Assembly (NCBI RefSeq): GCF_001913705.1
Contig: NZ_MKQD01000034.1
Coordinates: 1-64,000, forward strand
Reading direction: 5' to 3'
Length of the DNA stretch: 64,000 bases
Origin: Thalassotalea sp. PP2-459
Lineage (GTDB): Bacteria; Pseudomonadota; Gammaproteobacteria; Enterobacterales; Alteromonadaceae
Positions 42,078 through 50,609 of this stretch are shown piece by piece. A model generated the notes under the pieces. It worked only from the letters and a program-made list of their open reading frames with translations, was not told the origin of the DNA and searched no databases. The stretch's first letter is position 1, and each line of letters begins with the position of its first letter. A program made the translations under genes and the position numbers.

Positions 42078-42746
42078 ATGAAAAAATTTATTAGCAAACT
42101 AACTGCTGTCGTAACATTGAGTGTAGTGTCTACATTTTCAAACGCAGATTTGATCACAACAATCACGCATGACTACGGTCAACAACAATATACGCCTAAC
42201 AGTTTAGCATCTAATAATAGTTGTGATACGTTAAATGCAGATTCAGTCACGATTACCGATAACTCAAATGGTTGTGGTCGTTTTTATGACTACTTTGACT
42301 TCTCTACTGTGAATTTTAACACCATTGATAGTTTTGAATTGTCGTTAGACTTTTCGAATGTATCTGATAGGAACTTAGATTGGCTTTTTGGTTTTATCCC
42401 TGTCTGGAATAATGAGAACTGGAATGTAAGACCAGGTGCTTCGGCATCTTTAAATTCTGGTTATGACTATAGCCATGATCAAGATATTGCCACTACAATC
42501 ACCATTGATGCCAATACAGTTGATGCGCAAATTTTTCAAAATATGATCACTAACCAAAACTTTTCATTAATGTTTGCGGAAGAGTCAATGGGCAGTGATA
42601 GTTTTACTTTAAATAGTGCTTCATTAAGTATTTTTGGTACGCCAGGTGAACCATTAGCTGCTGAAATACCAGAGCCGGCACCACTTGCATTGTTAGCTTT
42701 AGGAATGTTTGCCCTAGGTGCTTCAAAGCGTCGTAATGCAAAATAA
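42078..42746 (+). CDS. PEP-CTERM sorting-domain protein (1)
   Basis: 222 residues from the ATG at 42078 (the frame starts four codons up). A signal peptide (MKKFISKLTAVVTLSVVSTF) leads to a beta-rich extracellular domain (about 25-190) with no recognised family. The C-terminus is a textbook PEP-CTERM signal: PEPAPLALLALGMFALGASK then RRNAK. Such tails are cut by an exosortase (EpsH) and the protein is exported to the surface or matrix. No exosortase lies in the window. Sigma-54 control, seen here, is known for PEP-CTERM genes with the PrsK/PrsR system. Confidence 0.85.
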   Translation: MKKFISKLTAVVTLSVVSTFSNADLITTITHDYGQQQYTPNSLASNNSCDTLNADSVTITDNSNGCGRFYDYFDFSTVNFNTIDSFELSLDFSNVSDRNLDWLFGFIPVWNNENWNVRPGASASLNSGYDYSHDQDIATTITIDANTVDAQIFQNMITNQNFSLMFAEESMGSDSFTLNSASLSIFGTPGEPLAAEIPEPAPLALLALGMFALGASKRRNAK

Positions 42747-42780
42747 GCGTTAAATACGTGTAGAAAATTATATTGTAAAT

Positions 42781-42821
42781 AACCTCTTTCGTTGGGTGAA
42801 CCAATGAGAGAGGTTTTTTTT
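42781..42821 (+). terminator. Rho-independent terminator after PEP-CTERM gene
   Basis: AACCTCT pairs with AGAGGTT, with an inner TTGG/CCAA pair, followed by eight Ts. Confidence 0.88.
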
Positions 42822-42991
42822 ATGCCTACTTAAATGAAGGAAATAAATTGGCTGAAGTAAAGCCTTCGCTGTAACCTAATATGTCGGCATGATGATAAAA
42901 ATTACGCTGGTACATCACATCTCACAACAGGTATAATCGCCACTTTAGGCTATTCAGCCTTTTCTTCATATTTCTTATTTTCAGGGGCAAT

Positions 42992-43507
42992 ATGCCAGAT
43001 TTTCTACTCTCCCAAATATTAGTGACGTTTACCTTAGTTATTGAATGCTTTGCTATGCAGCTTAAAGATAAAGATCGTATCTTGGCGTTGTTATCATTAA
43101 GTTGTTTGTTTAATGGTCTGCATTATTTGTTATTAGATCAGCCAACGGCCGGCTATATTTTTCTGTTTTCAAGTATCCGTTTCTTGTTGTCTATTAAATG
43201 GAAGTTTCAATGGATGGCTGCGGCTTCATTGTGTGTTAGCTTGTTCATCACAATCTACACGTACACGGGTTTATTAAGTATATTGGGCTTTATTGCAACC
43301 GTTTTTATTACTACTGGTTCCTTTAGCAAAAATGATAAATTTCTACGCTTGATGATGATCTTAGGTGGTTCTCTATGGTTAACGCATAACGCTATATTGT
43401 GGTCACCAGTTGGAATTCTTGTCGAGGTTATTTTTGTGGGTAGCGGTGCAATTGGCTATTATCGTTATTACCTTGCGGGTAAGTTAAACACCTCGCACCG
43501 CGATTAA
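42992..43507 (+). CDS. YgjV-family inner-membrane protein
   Basis: 171 residues with five or six hydrophobic helices (about 6-22, 32-48, 55-70, 77-95, 97-108, 120-150). The openings PDFLLSQILVTFTLVIECFA and LSCLFNGLHYLLLDQPTAGY, and the tail GAIGYYRYYLAG, match the Imp-YgjV family of proteobacterial membrane proteins of unknown function. It precedes greB by 54 bases on the same strand but lacks any known link to transcription. Confidence 0.83.
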   Translation: MPDFLLSQILVTFTLVIECFAMQLKDKDRILALLSLSCLFNGLHYLLLDQPTAGYIFLFSSIRFLLSIKWKFQWMAAASLCVSLFITIYTYTGLLSILGFIATVFITTGSFSKNDKFLRLMMILGGSLWLTHNAILWSPVGILVEVIFVGSGAIGYYRYYLAGKLNTSHRD

Positions 43508-43561
43508 TGTAGCAAGACTGAATAATGTATCTTATCAACGTTAAAACAATGGTTAATTATC

Positions 43562-44038
43562 ATGAAACGTAGTCATTACATCACACGACAAGGCTGGGAT
43601 ATGCTCGATCGTGAATTAAAGTATTTATGGAAAGATGAACGTCCTCGCGTTACAAAGTCGGTGTCTGAGGCTGCAGCATTAGGCGATCGAAGTGAAAATG
43701 CAGAATATATTTACGGGAAAAAACGTTTAAGAGAAATTGATCGTCGTGTACGGTTTTTGTCAAAACGTTTAGATGAATTAACCATTGTTTACCCTGAAAA
43801 ACAGCAAGAAGGCAAAGTATTCTTCGGTGCATGGGTAGAAGTGATTGATGAGCATGATAAAACATTTACCTATCGTATTGTGGGTTCAGATGAATGGGAT
43901 GTATCCAAAGGTGAAATCAGTATAGATTCTCCTGTGGCACGTGCATTAATCGGTAAACAAGTTGATGACGAAGTGGTCGTGAAAACACCAGAGGGTGAGC
44001 GTATTTTAGATGTGGTAAAAATTTGGTATAAAAAATAG
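43562..44038 (+). CDS. greB: Transcription elongation factor GreB
   Basis: 158 residues. The N-terminal coiled-coil carries the GreB-specific basic patch and the catalytic acidic tip (EAAALGDRSENAEYIYGKKR, with D41/E44 equivalents), and the C-terminal FKBP-like domain ends VVKIWYKK. GreB enters the RNA polymerase secondary channel and stimulates transcript cleavage in backtracked complexes. It is clearly GreB rather than GreA (the WKDERPRVTKSV segment). Two hairpins follow before the convergent cyclophilin gene. Confidence 0.95.
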   Translation: MKRSHYITRQGWDMLDRELKYLWKDERPRVTKSVSEAAALGDRSENAEYIYGKKRLREIDRRVRFLSKRLDELTIVYPEKQQEGKVFFGAWVEVIDEHDKTFTYRIVGSDEWDVSKGEISIDSPVARALIGKQVDDEVVVKTPEGERILDVVKIWYKK

Positions 44039-44081
44039 GGTGTATATACGGTGAATACACCCTTCAGATGACAGTCATCTG
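44038..44081. terminator. Two hairpins between greB and cyclophilin genes
   Basis: GGGTGTAT/ATACACCC (44038-44062) and CAGATGA/TCATCTG (44065-44081) are consecutive perfect stems in the convergent gap. There is no T run, so termination is inferred from position. Confidence 0.5.
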
Positions 44082-44122
44082 ACTATTGACACAAATAACT
44101 TAGCTGGTCTCTTTTGTAACAA

Positions 44123-44977
44123 TTACTGTGGTATTACTTTAACGTCTACTTTTGATTGGCAAATATCTAGCACAGGTATTGGTTTTTTATAAAAGAAAGG
44201 ATTATCGCGTAATCGTTTTTTATTAATTTTATTTTCATAAAGTGAGTTATCGGTATTTTCGATGGCGATTTTGAGTTGTTGTGCTTTGGGTAAATCTGCC
44301 ATTACGGTCATACTTTTTATGGGAGTAAACTGCTCAGGTAATATTTCTGGCATACCTTCTATAACAGCTGTACGTTGAATTGACTGAACATGCTGCATAC
44401 CGAGTACAACTCTGCCAAAAATGGTCATAATGCGGTCTAAATAACGTGGCGCTTGGCCATTGGTAATATAAAAGTGACTGGTGCCAGTATTCGGTGCTGA
44501 TTCTCTTGCCATGGCAATGACGCCTGGACAATGTAACAACCACGCCTTTTGTTCTTTCTGTGAATAACCAACGGCAAAACCTTTTCTAAAGCCCGTTTGT
44601 GGTGCAAACATATCGTGTTGTTGAACTTGGGTAAACGACCAGTGTTCGTCAGTGGTTATTTCTTCTTCAATAGTTAGCGGTGTAATGCCCTTGTCTTTAT
44701 CTGAACCATCTTGTGGCCCCGCTTGAGCAACAAAGCCGTCAATCACACGATAGAAGCTTTCACCTTGATAGAATCCATCTCTTACTAATTTTTTGAAACG
44801 TTTTACATGATTTGGGGCGAATTCAGGCGATAACTCTAAAACCACATCACCTTGCGGCAACGTCATAATCACGGTATTTTCCGGTGAGAGAATACGCCAA
44901 TTATTATCTCGTTTTTCCTTTGCACTAGTCGTAAAGCAAATTATTAATAAACACGTTAATATGGCTTTAATCATCAT
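44123..44977 (-). CDS. Secreted cyclophilin-type peptidyl-prolyl isomerase
   Basis: 284 residues with a signal peptide (MMIKAILTCLLIICFTTSAK). The cyclophilin core contains KRFKKLVRDGFYQGESFYRV, a Phe/Arg substrate pocket segment FVAQAGPQDGSD, HFYITNGQAPRYLDR and FGRVVLGM, close to bacterial periplasmic cyclophilins; the usual SGRTG-like motif is present as NTGTSHF. A basic C-terminal extension (about 230-284; ENKINKKRLRDNPFFYKKP) is extra to E. coli PpiA. AGGAATTT precedes the ATG. It catalyses prolyl isomerisation of envelope proteins. Confidence 0.85.
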   Translation of the reverse strand: MMIKAILTCLLIICFTTSAKEKRDNNWRILSPENTVIMTLPQGDVVLELSPEFAPNHVKRFKKLVRDGFYQGESFYRVIDGFVAQAGPQDGSDKDKGITPLTIEEEITTDEHWSFTQVQQHDMFAPQTGFRKGFAVGYSQKEQKAWLLHCPGVIAMARESAPNTGTSHFYITNGQAPRYLDRIMTIFGRVVLGMQHVQSIQRTAVIEGMPEILPEQFTPIKSMTVMADLPKAQQLKIAIENTDNSLYENKINKKRLRDNPFFYKKPIPVLDICQSKVDVKVIPQ

Positions 44978-45087
44978 AAATTCCTATGTAATGTTAGTGT
45001 TTCACGGTAACTCAACTGGCTTGGCGTGATCAAGATAGCTTGATAAAATAACATAAAATTTGCCAACGTATCTAATTGGAGACAACA

Positions 45088-45798
45088 TTGAATAAAAGTT
45101 TAATAACCAATGTATTAGCGCTGTTAGTAACCATTAGCGGTTATTATTTTTCTATGAATGTTGTTTATGCCATGGGGATTTTTGCCTTATCGGGTGCGAT
45201 TACTAATTGGCTTGCTGTGCATATGCTCTTTGAAAAGGTGCCTTTTTTGTATGGTTCTGGCGTTATACCTGCGCGTTTTGAAGAGTTTAAAGCTGCTATT
45301 CGTCATTTGATGATGGAGCAATTTTTTACCGAAGATAACATTGATCGGTTTTTATCTGACAATGCCGGTAAAGCGAGTACCTTTGATTTAGTACCTGTGA
45401 TTGACAAAATAGATTTATCGCCTGCTTTTGATAATTTAGTAAAGGTGATTGAGAGCTCTTCTTTTGGGGGGATGTTAGCCATGGTAGGCGGTAAAGAAGC
45501 ACTTGAACCGATGCGTGAACCTTTCATCTTGAAAATGAAAGAAACGGTAGGGGATATTTCGCAAAGTGAACAATTTAACGAAGCATTGCGGGCGCAGTTA
45601 GAGCAACCCAATGTTATTGCTGAAATGCGCGAAAAAGTGAGTAACATTATTGAAAAACGATTGAACGAATTAACCCCTAAATTAGTAAAAGAGATTGTCC
45701 AAGAAATGATTCGCCAGCATTTAGGTTGGTTAGTTGTTTGGGGGGGCATTTTCGGCGGTACTATTGGTTTAATTGCCGCACTTACGGGTAATTTTTAA
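45088..45798 (+). CDS. DUF445 family membrane protein
   Basis: 236 residues from a TTG at 45088, which has GGAGA at the right distance; another TTG lies four codons upstream. Two N-terminal helices (about 5-42, GYYFSMNVVYAMGIFALSGA ITNWLAVHMLF in two pieces), a cytoplasmic or periplasmic amphipathic part with KFLSDNAGKA-like helices, and one C-terminal helix (LGWLVVWGGIFGGTIGLIAAL). Matches the DUF445 family, whose function is unknown. It faces the cyclophilin gene. Confidence 0.83.
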   Translation: MNKSLITNVLALLVTISGYYFSMNVVYAMGIFALSGAITNWLAVHMLFEKVPFLYGSGVIPARFEEFKAAIRHLMMEQFFTEDNIDRFLSDNAGKASTFDLVPVIDKIDLSPAFDNLVKVIESSSFGGMLAMVGGKEALEPMREPFILKMKETVGDISQSEQFNEALRAQLEQPNVIAEMREKVSNIIEKRLNELTPKLVKEIVQEMIRQHLGWLVVWGGIFGGTIGLIAALTGNF

Positions 45799-46043
45799 TC
45801 ATTAGTATAGGTAAAGTGGGCTTACCAATTCATTTGTCTGCGAGGGTAACCTCCTTAATTAATAGGTGATTATTTTCGTTAGTGCCTTTTGTACTAAAAG
45901 GTAACTGATTTTTCTGTCAAATTGCTTTAATTATCACTAGATAGTCGCTATGCTAGCCCTTTCAAATCGGGATTTTATTGGCATTACGTGCGATGGCGCA
46001 CCGCAATGCAAAATCTCACTCTATCTATAAGGTAAATGGAGAC

Positions 46044-47231
46044 ATGTTTGGTAGCTTAAAGGCATTGCCTGCCGATCCTATTTTAGGTTTATTGGCTAAA
46101 TATCGTGAAGATTCAAATCCACAAAAAATTGATTTAGGCGTGGGTGTTTACAAAGATGAAGCTGGTCATACGGCTATTTTAAAGTGTGTGAAAACCGCTG
46201 AAAAGCATCGTAACGATACCGAAGATACCAAGGTGTATATTGGCCCAACGGGCTCTCCTTTATTTAATGATGAAATGTCGAAGCTTATTTTCGGTGATCA
46301 TAAAGTACTGAGTGAAAACCGTGCCCGGACCGTTTCTACCCCAGGTGGTACGGGTGCATTACGTGTAGCAGCTGAATTTATTAAATCATGTAAAGCAGGC
46401 GCAACCATTTGGGTTTCAAATCCTACATGGGCAAATCATACTGGCTTATTTGAAGCCGCAGGTCTTACAGTAAAAACCTATCCTTATTATGATCACGAGA
46501 ATAAGTGTTTAGACTTTGATGGTATGTTAGCAGCACTGAAAGAAGTCAGTGCTGATGATGCGGTTTTACTACACGCATGTTGTCATAACCCGAGCGGTAT
46601 GGATTTAAATCAAGAACAATGGCAGCAAGTAACTGAAGTTGCTAAAGATGTTGGCTTTCTACCGGTTGTTGATATGGCATACCAAGGCTTTGGTACAGGT
46701 TTAGATGAAGATGCTGCTGGTTTACGTCTTTTAGCTAACAATGTTGAAGAAATGATTGTATGTAGTTCATGTTCAAAAAACTTCGGTTTATATCGTGAGC
46801 GTATTGGTGCAACTACCATTATAGGTAAGTCTTCTACTGCCGTTGATGTTGCTTATTCTGTATTACTTTCGGTAGTACGAGTTATTTATTCAATGCCACC
46901 CGCACACGGTGCAGCATTGGTTGAAACAATTTTATCTTCTGATGAATTACGTTCGCAATGGCATCAAGAATTGGCTGAAATGCGTAATAGAATTAACGGT
47001 AATCGCCAGATCATTGTTGATAAACTAATAGAAAACGGCGTTCAAAGAGATTTTAGTTTTATTACTCGTCAAAATGGTATGTTTTCGTTCTTAGGTATTA
47101 CCCCTGAACAAGTACAACGTTTACAAGACGAATTCAGTATCTATATGGTTGGCTCTAGCCGTATGAGCATCGCTGGCATTGCAAAGAGTAATGTAGATTA
47201 CTTGGCACAATCAATTGCAAAAGTACTGTAA
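46044..47231 (+). CDS. Aromatic/aspartate aminotransferase (class I)
   Basis: 395 residues from the ATG at 46044 (GGAGAC before it; the frame opens 22 codons up). A PLP-dependent fold-type I aminotransferase with NPTWANHTGLF, the PLP lysine K245 in SSCSKNFGLYRERIG, and the substrate-carboxylate arginine in SSRMSIAGI. This is the AspC/TyrB subgroup, transferring amino groups between glutamate and aspartate or aromatic acids. The RVIYSMPPAHGAALV loop is characteristic. Substrate preference between aspartate and aromatic acids cannot be settled by eye, so no symbol is given. A terminator follows. Confidence 0.93.
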   Translation: MFGSLKALPADPILGLLAKYREDSNPQKIDLGVGVYKDEAGHTAILKCVKTAEKHRNDTEDTKVYIGPTGSPLFNDEMSKLIFGDHKVLSENRARTVSTPGGTGALRVAAEFIKSCKAGATIWVSNPTWANHTGLFEAAGLTVKTYPYYDHENKCLDFDGMLAALKEVSADDAVLLHACCHNPSGMDLNQEQWQQVTEVAKDVGFLPVVDMAYQGFGTGLDEDAAGLRLLANNVEEMIVCSSCSKNFGLYRERIGATTIIGKSSTAVDVAYSVLLSVVRVIYSMPPAHGAALVETILSSDELRSQWHQELAEMRNRINGNRQIIVDKLIENGVQRDFSFITRQNGMFSFLGITPEQVQRLQDEFSIYMVGSSRMSIAGIAKSNVDYLAQSIAKVL

Positions 47232-47260
47232 TTGAAACCTTTATTTTGTTGAGTCACTTT

Positions 47261-47290
47261 AAGAGCCGAGTCTATTTACTCGGCTTTTTT
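47261..47290 (+). terminator. Rho-independent terminator of aminotransferase gene
   Basis: AGCCGAGT and ACTCGGCT pair over a six-base loop, followed by TTTTT. Confidence 0.9.
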
Positions 47291-47366
47291 ATGGTTGGTG
47301 CTAGAGAGCGACAAGGATTGGTTGGATGCTTTTCTATCTAGAAAAGCCATTGAATATCATCGTTAT

Positions 47367-48254
47367 CTACTGATGCTTATGATTAGAGCGCATTAACAGA
47401 ATAAATATGCCTGCTATGATAATTAATAGGGTAGAAGGCTCCGGTACTTCAATTGATGGTGTGGCAGTACGAACGGTTTGGAAATTACCAACAAGTGCGT
47501 GATTGGTATAAAATCTAACGTCATCTAGCGTTGCACCATCGCCTGCATTAAAAGCACCTTTAGTCGCTAAAAATGTGCCACTAATATTTGCACCACCAAA
47601 ATTTAATGATGAAAAGTTATCATCAATAAAATTAAACAAAACATTTGCAGACGTTAAACCATCCGATAATAATATTTGCGCACCCGAGGCAATTTGTGCG
47701 TTGCCTAAAATGTTGATAATTAAGTTATCATTACTGCTACCATTTATTTGTAAAATATCTGATGAACTCAGTGTGATTGAATCTACATTTACAACATTAA
47801 GTTGACTAGCATCTAAGGTGGTTGACTGGCTAATAGCCCCTTGAGCAACACCCGCTAAGTTCTTAGCTGCTTCGCTTGCGGAGGCAATATCCCTTGATAA
47901 CTGATCAAATTGACGACTGTCATTTTTCTGTACATCGGTACAAATACTTTGCGTACCAGTAACTTTACTTGCTGACCCCAGGATAAATGTGTTTGAACAA
48001 GCATTGCCGTAAACGATCGACCCTGATGCAAAACCGATATCTTTACTGGCAGCAACATTACCATAAATGTAGGCCTCACTGCCTAGCACTAATGAGCCAT
48101 CAACAGGCGAACCGTGAAAGTCCCATTGCCCCACACCAATGGTGTATTTATCAGCAACACCAAGATCTACGCCTAAGTCGATCAGATCGGCTTGTGCATT
48201 GTTCATAAGAAACACGTAAAAAATAGCAGTAGTAAAAGCTTTAAACCCGTTCAC
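47367..48254 (-). CDS. PEP-CTERM protein (2), choice-of-anchor A type
   Basis: 295 residues from a GTG start with AAAGGAC upstream. Signal peptide (KAFTTAIFYVFLMNNAQA), then a right-handed beta domain of the choice-of-anchor A kind, seen in VNVDSITLSSSDILQINGSS, VLFNFIDDNFSSLNFGGANI and SGTFLATKGAFN. The C-terminus is a PEP-CTERM signal (VPEPSTLLIIIAGIFILLMR, then SNHKHQ). These are surface or matrix adhesin-like proteins in marine bacteria. It lies 1 kb from the TonB/HAD cluster and has no visible sigma-54 promoter, unlike the first PEP-CTERM gene. Confidence 0.8.
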   Translation of the reverse strand: MNGFKAFTTAIFYVFLMNNAQADLIDLGVDLGVADKYTIGVGQWDFHGSPVDGSLVLGSEAYIYGNVAASKDIGFASGSIVYGNACSNTFILGSASKVTGTQSICTDVQKNDSRQFDQLSRDIASASEAAKNLAGVAQGAISQSTTLDASQLNVVNVDSITLSSSDILQINGSSNDNLIINILGNAQIASGAQILLSDGLTSANVLFNFIDDNFSSLNFGGANISGTFLATKGAFNAGDGATLDDVRFYTNHALVGNFQTVRTATPSIEVPEPSTLLIIIAGIFILLMRSNHKHQ

Positions 48255-48405
48255 GTTGTAAGTCCTTTATTTATAACTATAATGCAAAATGACAGCGCTA
48301 TCATATCATAAAAAGAAATTAGAGTAATAGCTCTTAATTAAAAAACAATCAAAAAACGTGTGAAAAGCAATCGACAATTATGTTGAACATAGCGTTGTTT
48401 ATGAC

Positions 48406-49320
48406 TTAGGTAGGAGAGCGAAAAATAGTTTTCCAATCATTTTTCATGTCTACCACGTGCCAGTTTAACGCCTTGGCATAACATAGGGTATTTTTACCCC
48501 AAAACCTAAAGCGACAATTAGGGCTGTATTTGTACTCTCTAACGCTATCAGTATGATGTATTAGCACACAAAGAGAATGTTTGTTGGATGTCCAACGTAA
48601 CATGTCGACATCACCATAACTATTGCCAAAAGCAGCAATGGGTCTAATTGAAATTCGTCTTTCAATACTTAATACTTTTCGCGCACGGCTCTCAATGGAA
48701 AAGGGAATCGGCTCTAATTTAACGGTGAGATTGTTGTTTCTCTTTGATAGCTTCGTTTTTAAGCTGCTACCAATAACGCGATTTACCGATACCTGATAAG
48801 TTTCTTGTGACCAAGGTCTAACGAAGTTTGCTGTACTTCCTGTGACGATATAATTGCTAAAATTATTTTGTTGAAAGTAAGCAAGCACTTCTAACATGGG
48901 CTGATAGGTTAGGTTGGTATACTGAGTGTTAAACCTTGGGTGTTCAGCTTGGCTGATCCACCTAGCAACAGATGCGCGATACTCTTCTGTGGTCATGCCT
49001 TTACGCAAAAAGTAACAGCCAACTTTCATGATATTAAAAAAATCAACAATAGCGGTTTTGCACCAGTGACATATACGTTTTGAATGACTAGTCGTGTTCA
49101 ATACGTGTTGATTAAAAAACTTTCGTTTAAAGTAGGCTACTTGCGCCATCACTGGTTTTTCAACGATCAAAGTACCGTCGTTATCGAACGTTGCAATGCG
49201 ATTTTCTATTGGTACAAAATGAGGAGAGTGTTGGTCGCAAACCTGTTCGACAAATGAAATGATGCCTTGTTTAACCTTGCCATCGTGCCACGACGGCAAG
49301 GGATCGATGATATTACCCAT
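48406..49320 (-). CDS. HAD-superfamily hydrolase
   Basis: 304 residues. Motif I is TFDNDGTLIVEKP (nucleophile D45 region), motif II the TGS in YIVTGSTANFVRPW, and motif III/IV K and GNSYGDVDML near 235-245, all as in phosphoserine-phosphatase-like HAD enzymes. A basic insert (SHSKRICHWCKTAI) is unusual. No signal peptide is visible. It follows the Trp-rich membrane-protein gene by seven bases and probably shares its transcript. The substrate is unknown. Confidence 0.8.
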   Translation of the reverse strand: MGNIIDPLPSWHDGKVKQGIISFVEQVCDQHSPHFVPIENRIATFDNDGTLIVEKPVMAQVAYFKRKFFNQHVLNTTSHSKRICHWCKTAIVDFFNIMKVGCYFLRKGMTTEEYRASVARWISQAEHPRFNTQYTNLTYQPMLEVLAYFQQNNFSNYIVTGSTANFVRPWSQETYQVSVNRVIGSSLKTKLSKRNNNLTVKLEPIPFSIESRARKVLSIERRISIRPIAAFGNSYGDVDMLRWTSNKHSLCVLIHHTDSVREYKYSPNCRFRFWGKNTLCYAKALNWHVVDMKNDWKTIFRSPT

Positions 49321-49327
49321 GATGTGA

Positions 49328-50488
49328 TTAATTAATTTTAGGAGGGATTAGAATGTTCGTATCGAAGTTAAATAACTTTCCGCTCCAAATAAATACTTGC
49401 CACACTAAAACACCAAAAGGAATATATCCAAAGTAGCCTAATAACGGCATTTCCGAGAATATATGGATGACATCGACATACGGAATATTATAAACCCAGT
49501 AATTTGGGTTTGTGATCGGCTCTGGGTTAGGATTACTAGAACCAAAGTTCCACATTTCCCAAAATAAACCGTTCAATAATGAGGATACACCAATCAGTAC
49601 GCCTGCACTCCAGTTTCCTTTGGCGATATCGGTGAAGGGGTTCCAAATGTTTAAGCGCATAAGTATACCAGTCATAACTGCGTAAGGGCCGATCCATACA
49701 ACCCAAAACAACGCATACGGCCAGTAAACCATAGCGGCAATAAGTAATGCGCCGATAAAGATCATATAATTACCGTTTAATGGCATTTTGGGGCCGTTTT
49801 GGTATCGTGCGACTAGTTTAGGAAAAGTGTTTAACAAATTATACCAAGTAAGAATTACCGGGGTGACAGTTGAGTAGGTAATGAGAAATTCAATAACGAT
49901 AGTTGCTCTAGACCAACCTACTTGATTCGCGTTAGGGTAAAACCAGTTACCTAATACGAAATAATCGTAGTATTCAAAGTACGCCCAGCCAACGATTGAA
50001 ACCAACGCACTGATGAACAATGTTTTTGGTTTTTCTGAAAATAAGGATGCCCCGTTATTCCGCTGATATACAATGCCGTCTAGAAGGAAGATAAACCCCC
50101 ACCAAAGTGGTGTAAACGCCCAAAAAACCAGATCGCCAAAGGGGGTAACGCGGGTCCACATTAACCACCAGAAAAAGCCCATTACAACGCCACCACACCA
50201 AAACCACCACGGTAGAGATACCATTGAAGGTTGACGAGGTTTTGCGGTTGCGCCCTTAAAACCGAATAGCTTTGGAAATAAAATCAGGCCAGTAATAAAA
50301 AGCGCACTGGCTGCCATGATTAAAAAGTAGGTTAAACTAAACCCTGGTACTTTTCCGGCGAAAGTGGGGGGAAATTCACCAAAGCCTGGTGGAAGGTGGT
50401 TAGGGTATACAAACCAAGCGACCACCAGAGGGACTAATAAAGTGAGTAATATTGGCCATAATAGCTGCCATGGTGTAACTTTTTGCAT
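49328..50488 (-). CDS. Trp-rich polytopic membrane protein, unknown function
   Basis: 386 residues with about nine hydrophobic helices, extremely rich in tryptophan. Two related halves can be seen: the first contains TPLWWGFIFLLDGIVYQRNN and WAYFEYYDYFVLGNWFYPN, the second SSLLNGLFWEMWNFGSSN then PNYWVYNIPYVDV and EMPLLGYFGYIPFGVLV. The paired FE/N-W-Y and WE-WN/W-Y patterns suggest an internal duplication. I have no named family. Its gene lies between the TonB receptor and HAD hydrolase genes. A Fur-like site stands just before its start. Confidence 0.75.
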   Translation of the reverse strand: MQKVTPWQLLWPILLTLLVPLVVAWFVYPNHLPPGFGEFPPTFAGKVPGFSLTYFLIMAASALFITGLILFPKLFGFKGATAKPRQPSMVSLPWWFWCGGVVMGFFWWLMWTRVTPFGDLVFWAFTPLWWGFIFLLDGIVYQRNNGASLFSEKPKTLFISALVSIVGWAYFEYYDYFVLGNWFYPNANQVGWSRATIVIEFLITYSTVTPVILTWYNLLNTFPKLVARYQNGPKMPLNGNYMIFIGALLIAAMVYWPYALFWVVWIGPYAVMTGILMRLNIWNPFTDIAKGNWSAGVLIGVSSLLNGLFWEMWNFGSSNPNPEPITNPNYWVYNIPYVDVIHIFSEMPLLGYFGYIPFGVLVWQVFIWSGKLFNFDTNILIPPKIN

Positions 50489-50501
50489 AAGTAAACGTCC
50501 T

Positions 50502-50523
50502 GTATTGTTATTATCATTGTTAT
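50502..50523 (-). promoter_or_regulatory. Possible Fur site before membrane-protein gene
   Basis: On the minus strand AACAATGATAATAACAAT contains the Fur half-site TGATAAT, sharing twelve bases (AACAATGATAAT) with the site before ferritin. It is 14-35 bases upstream of the membrane-protein start, downstream of the TonB receptor gene. The right half deviates from consensus. Confidence 0.35.
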
Positions 50524-50609
50524 TTTTTGCGCATTAACCAGCATGCTTTGCTCACTTTAGCGACTTTATGATTTTCTGTCTATAAAGTGTGCAAATGGAA
50601 GTTAAAGGG

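Noticed and set aside
47575-48208. Plus-strand ORFs within the second PEP-CTERM gene
   Set aside because: They are shadows of the minus-strand gene, with no ribosome sites.
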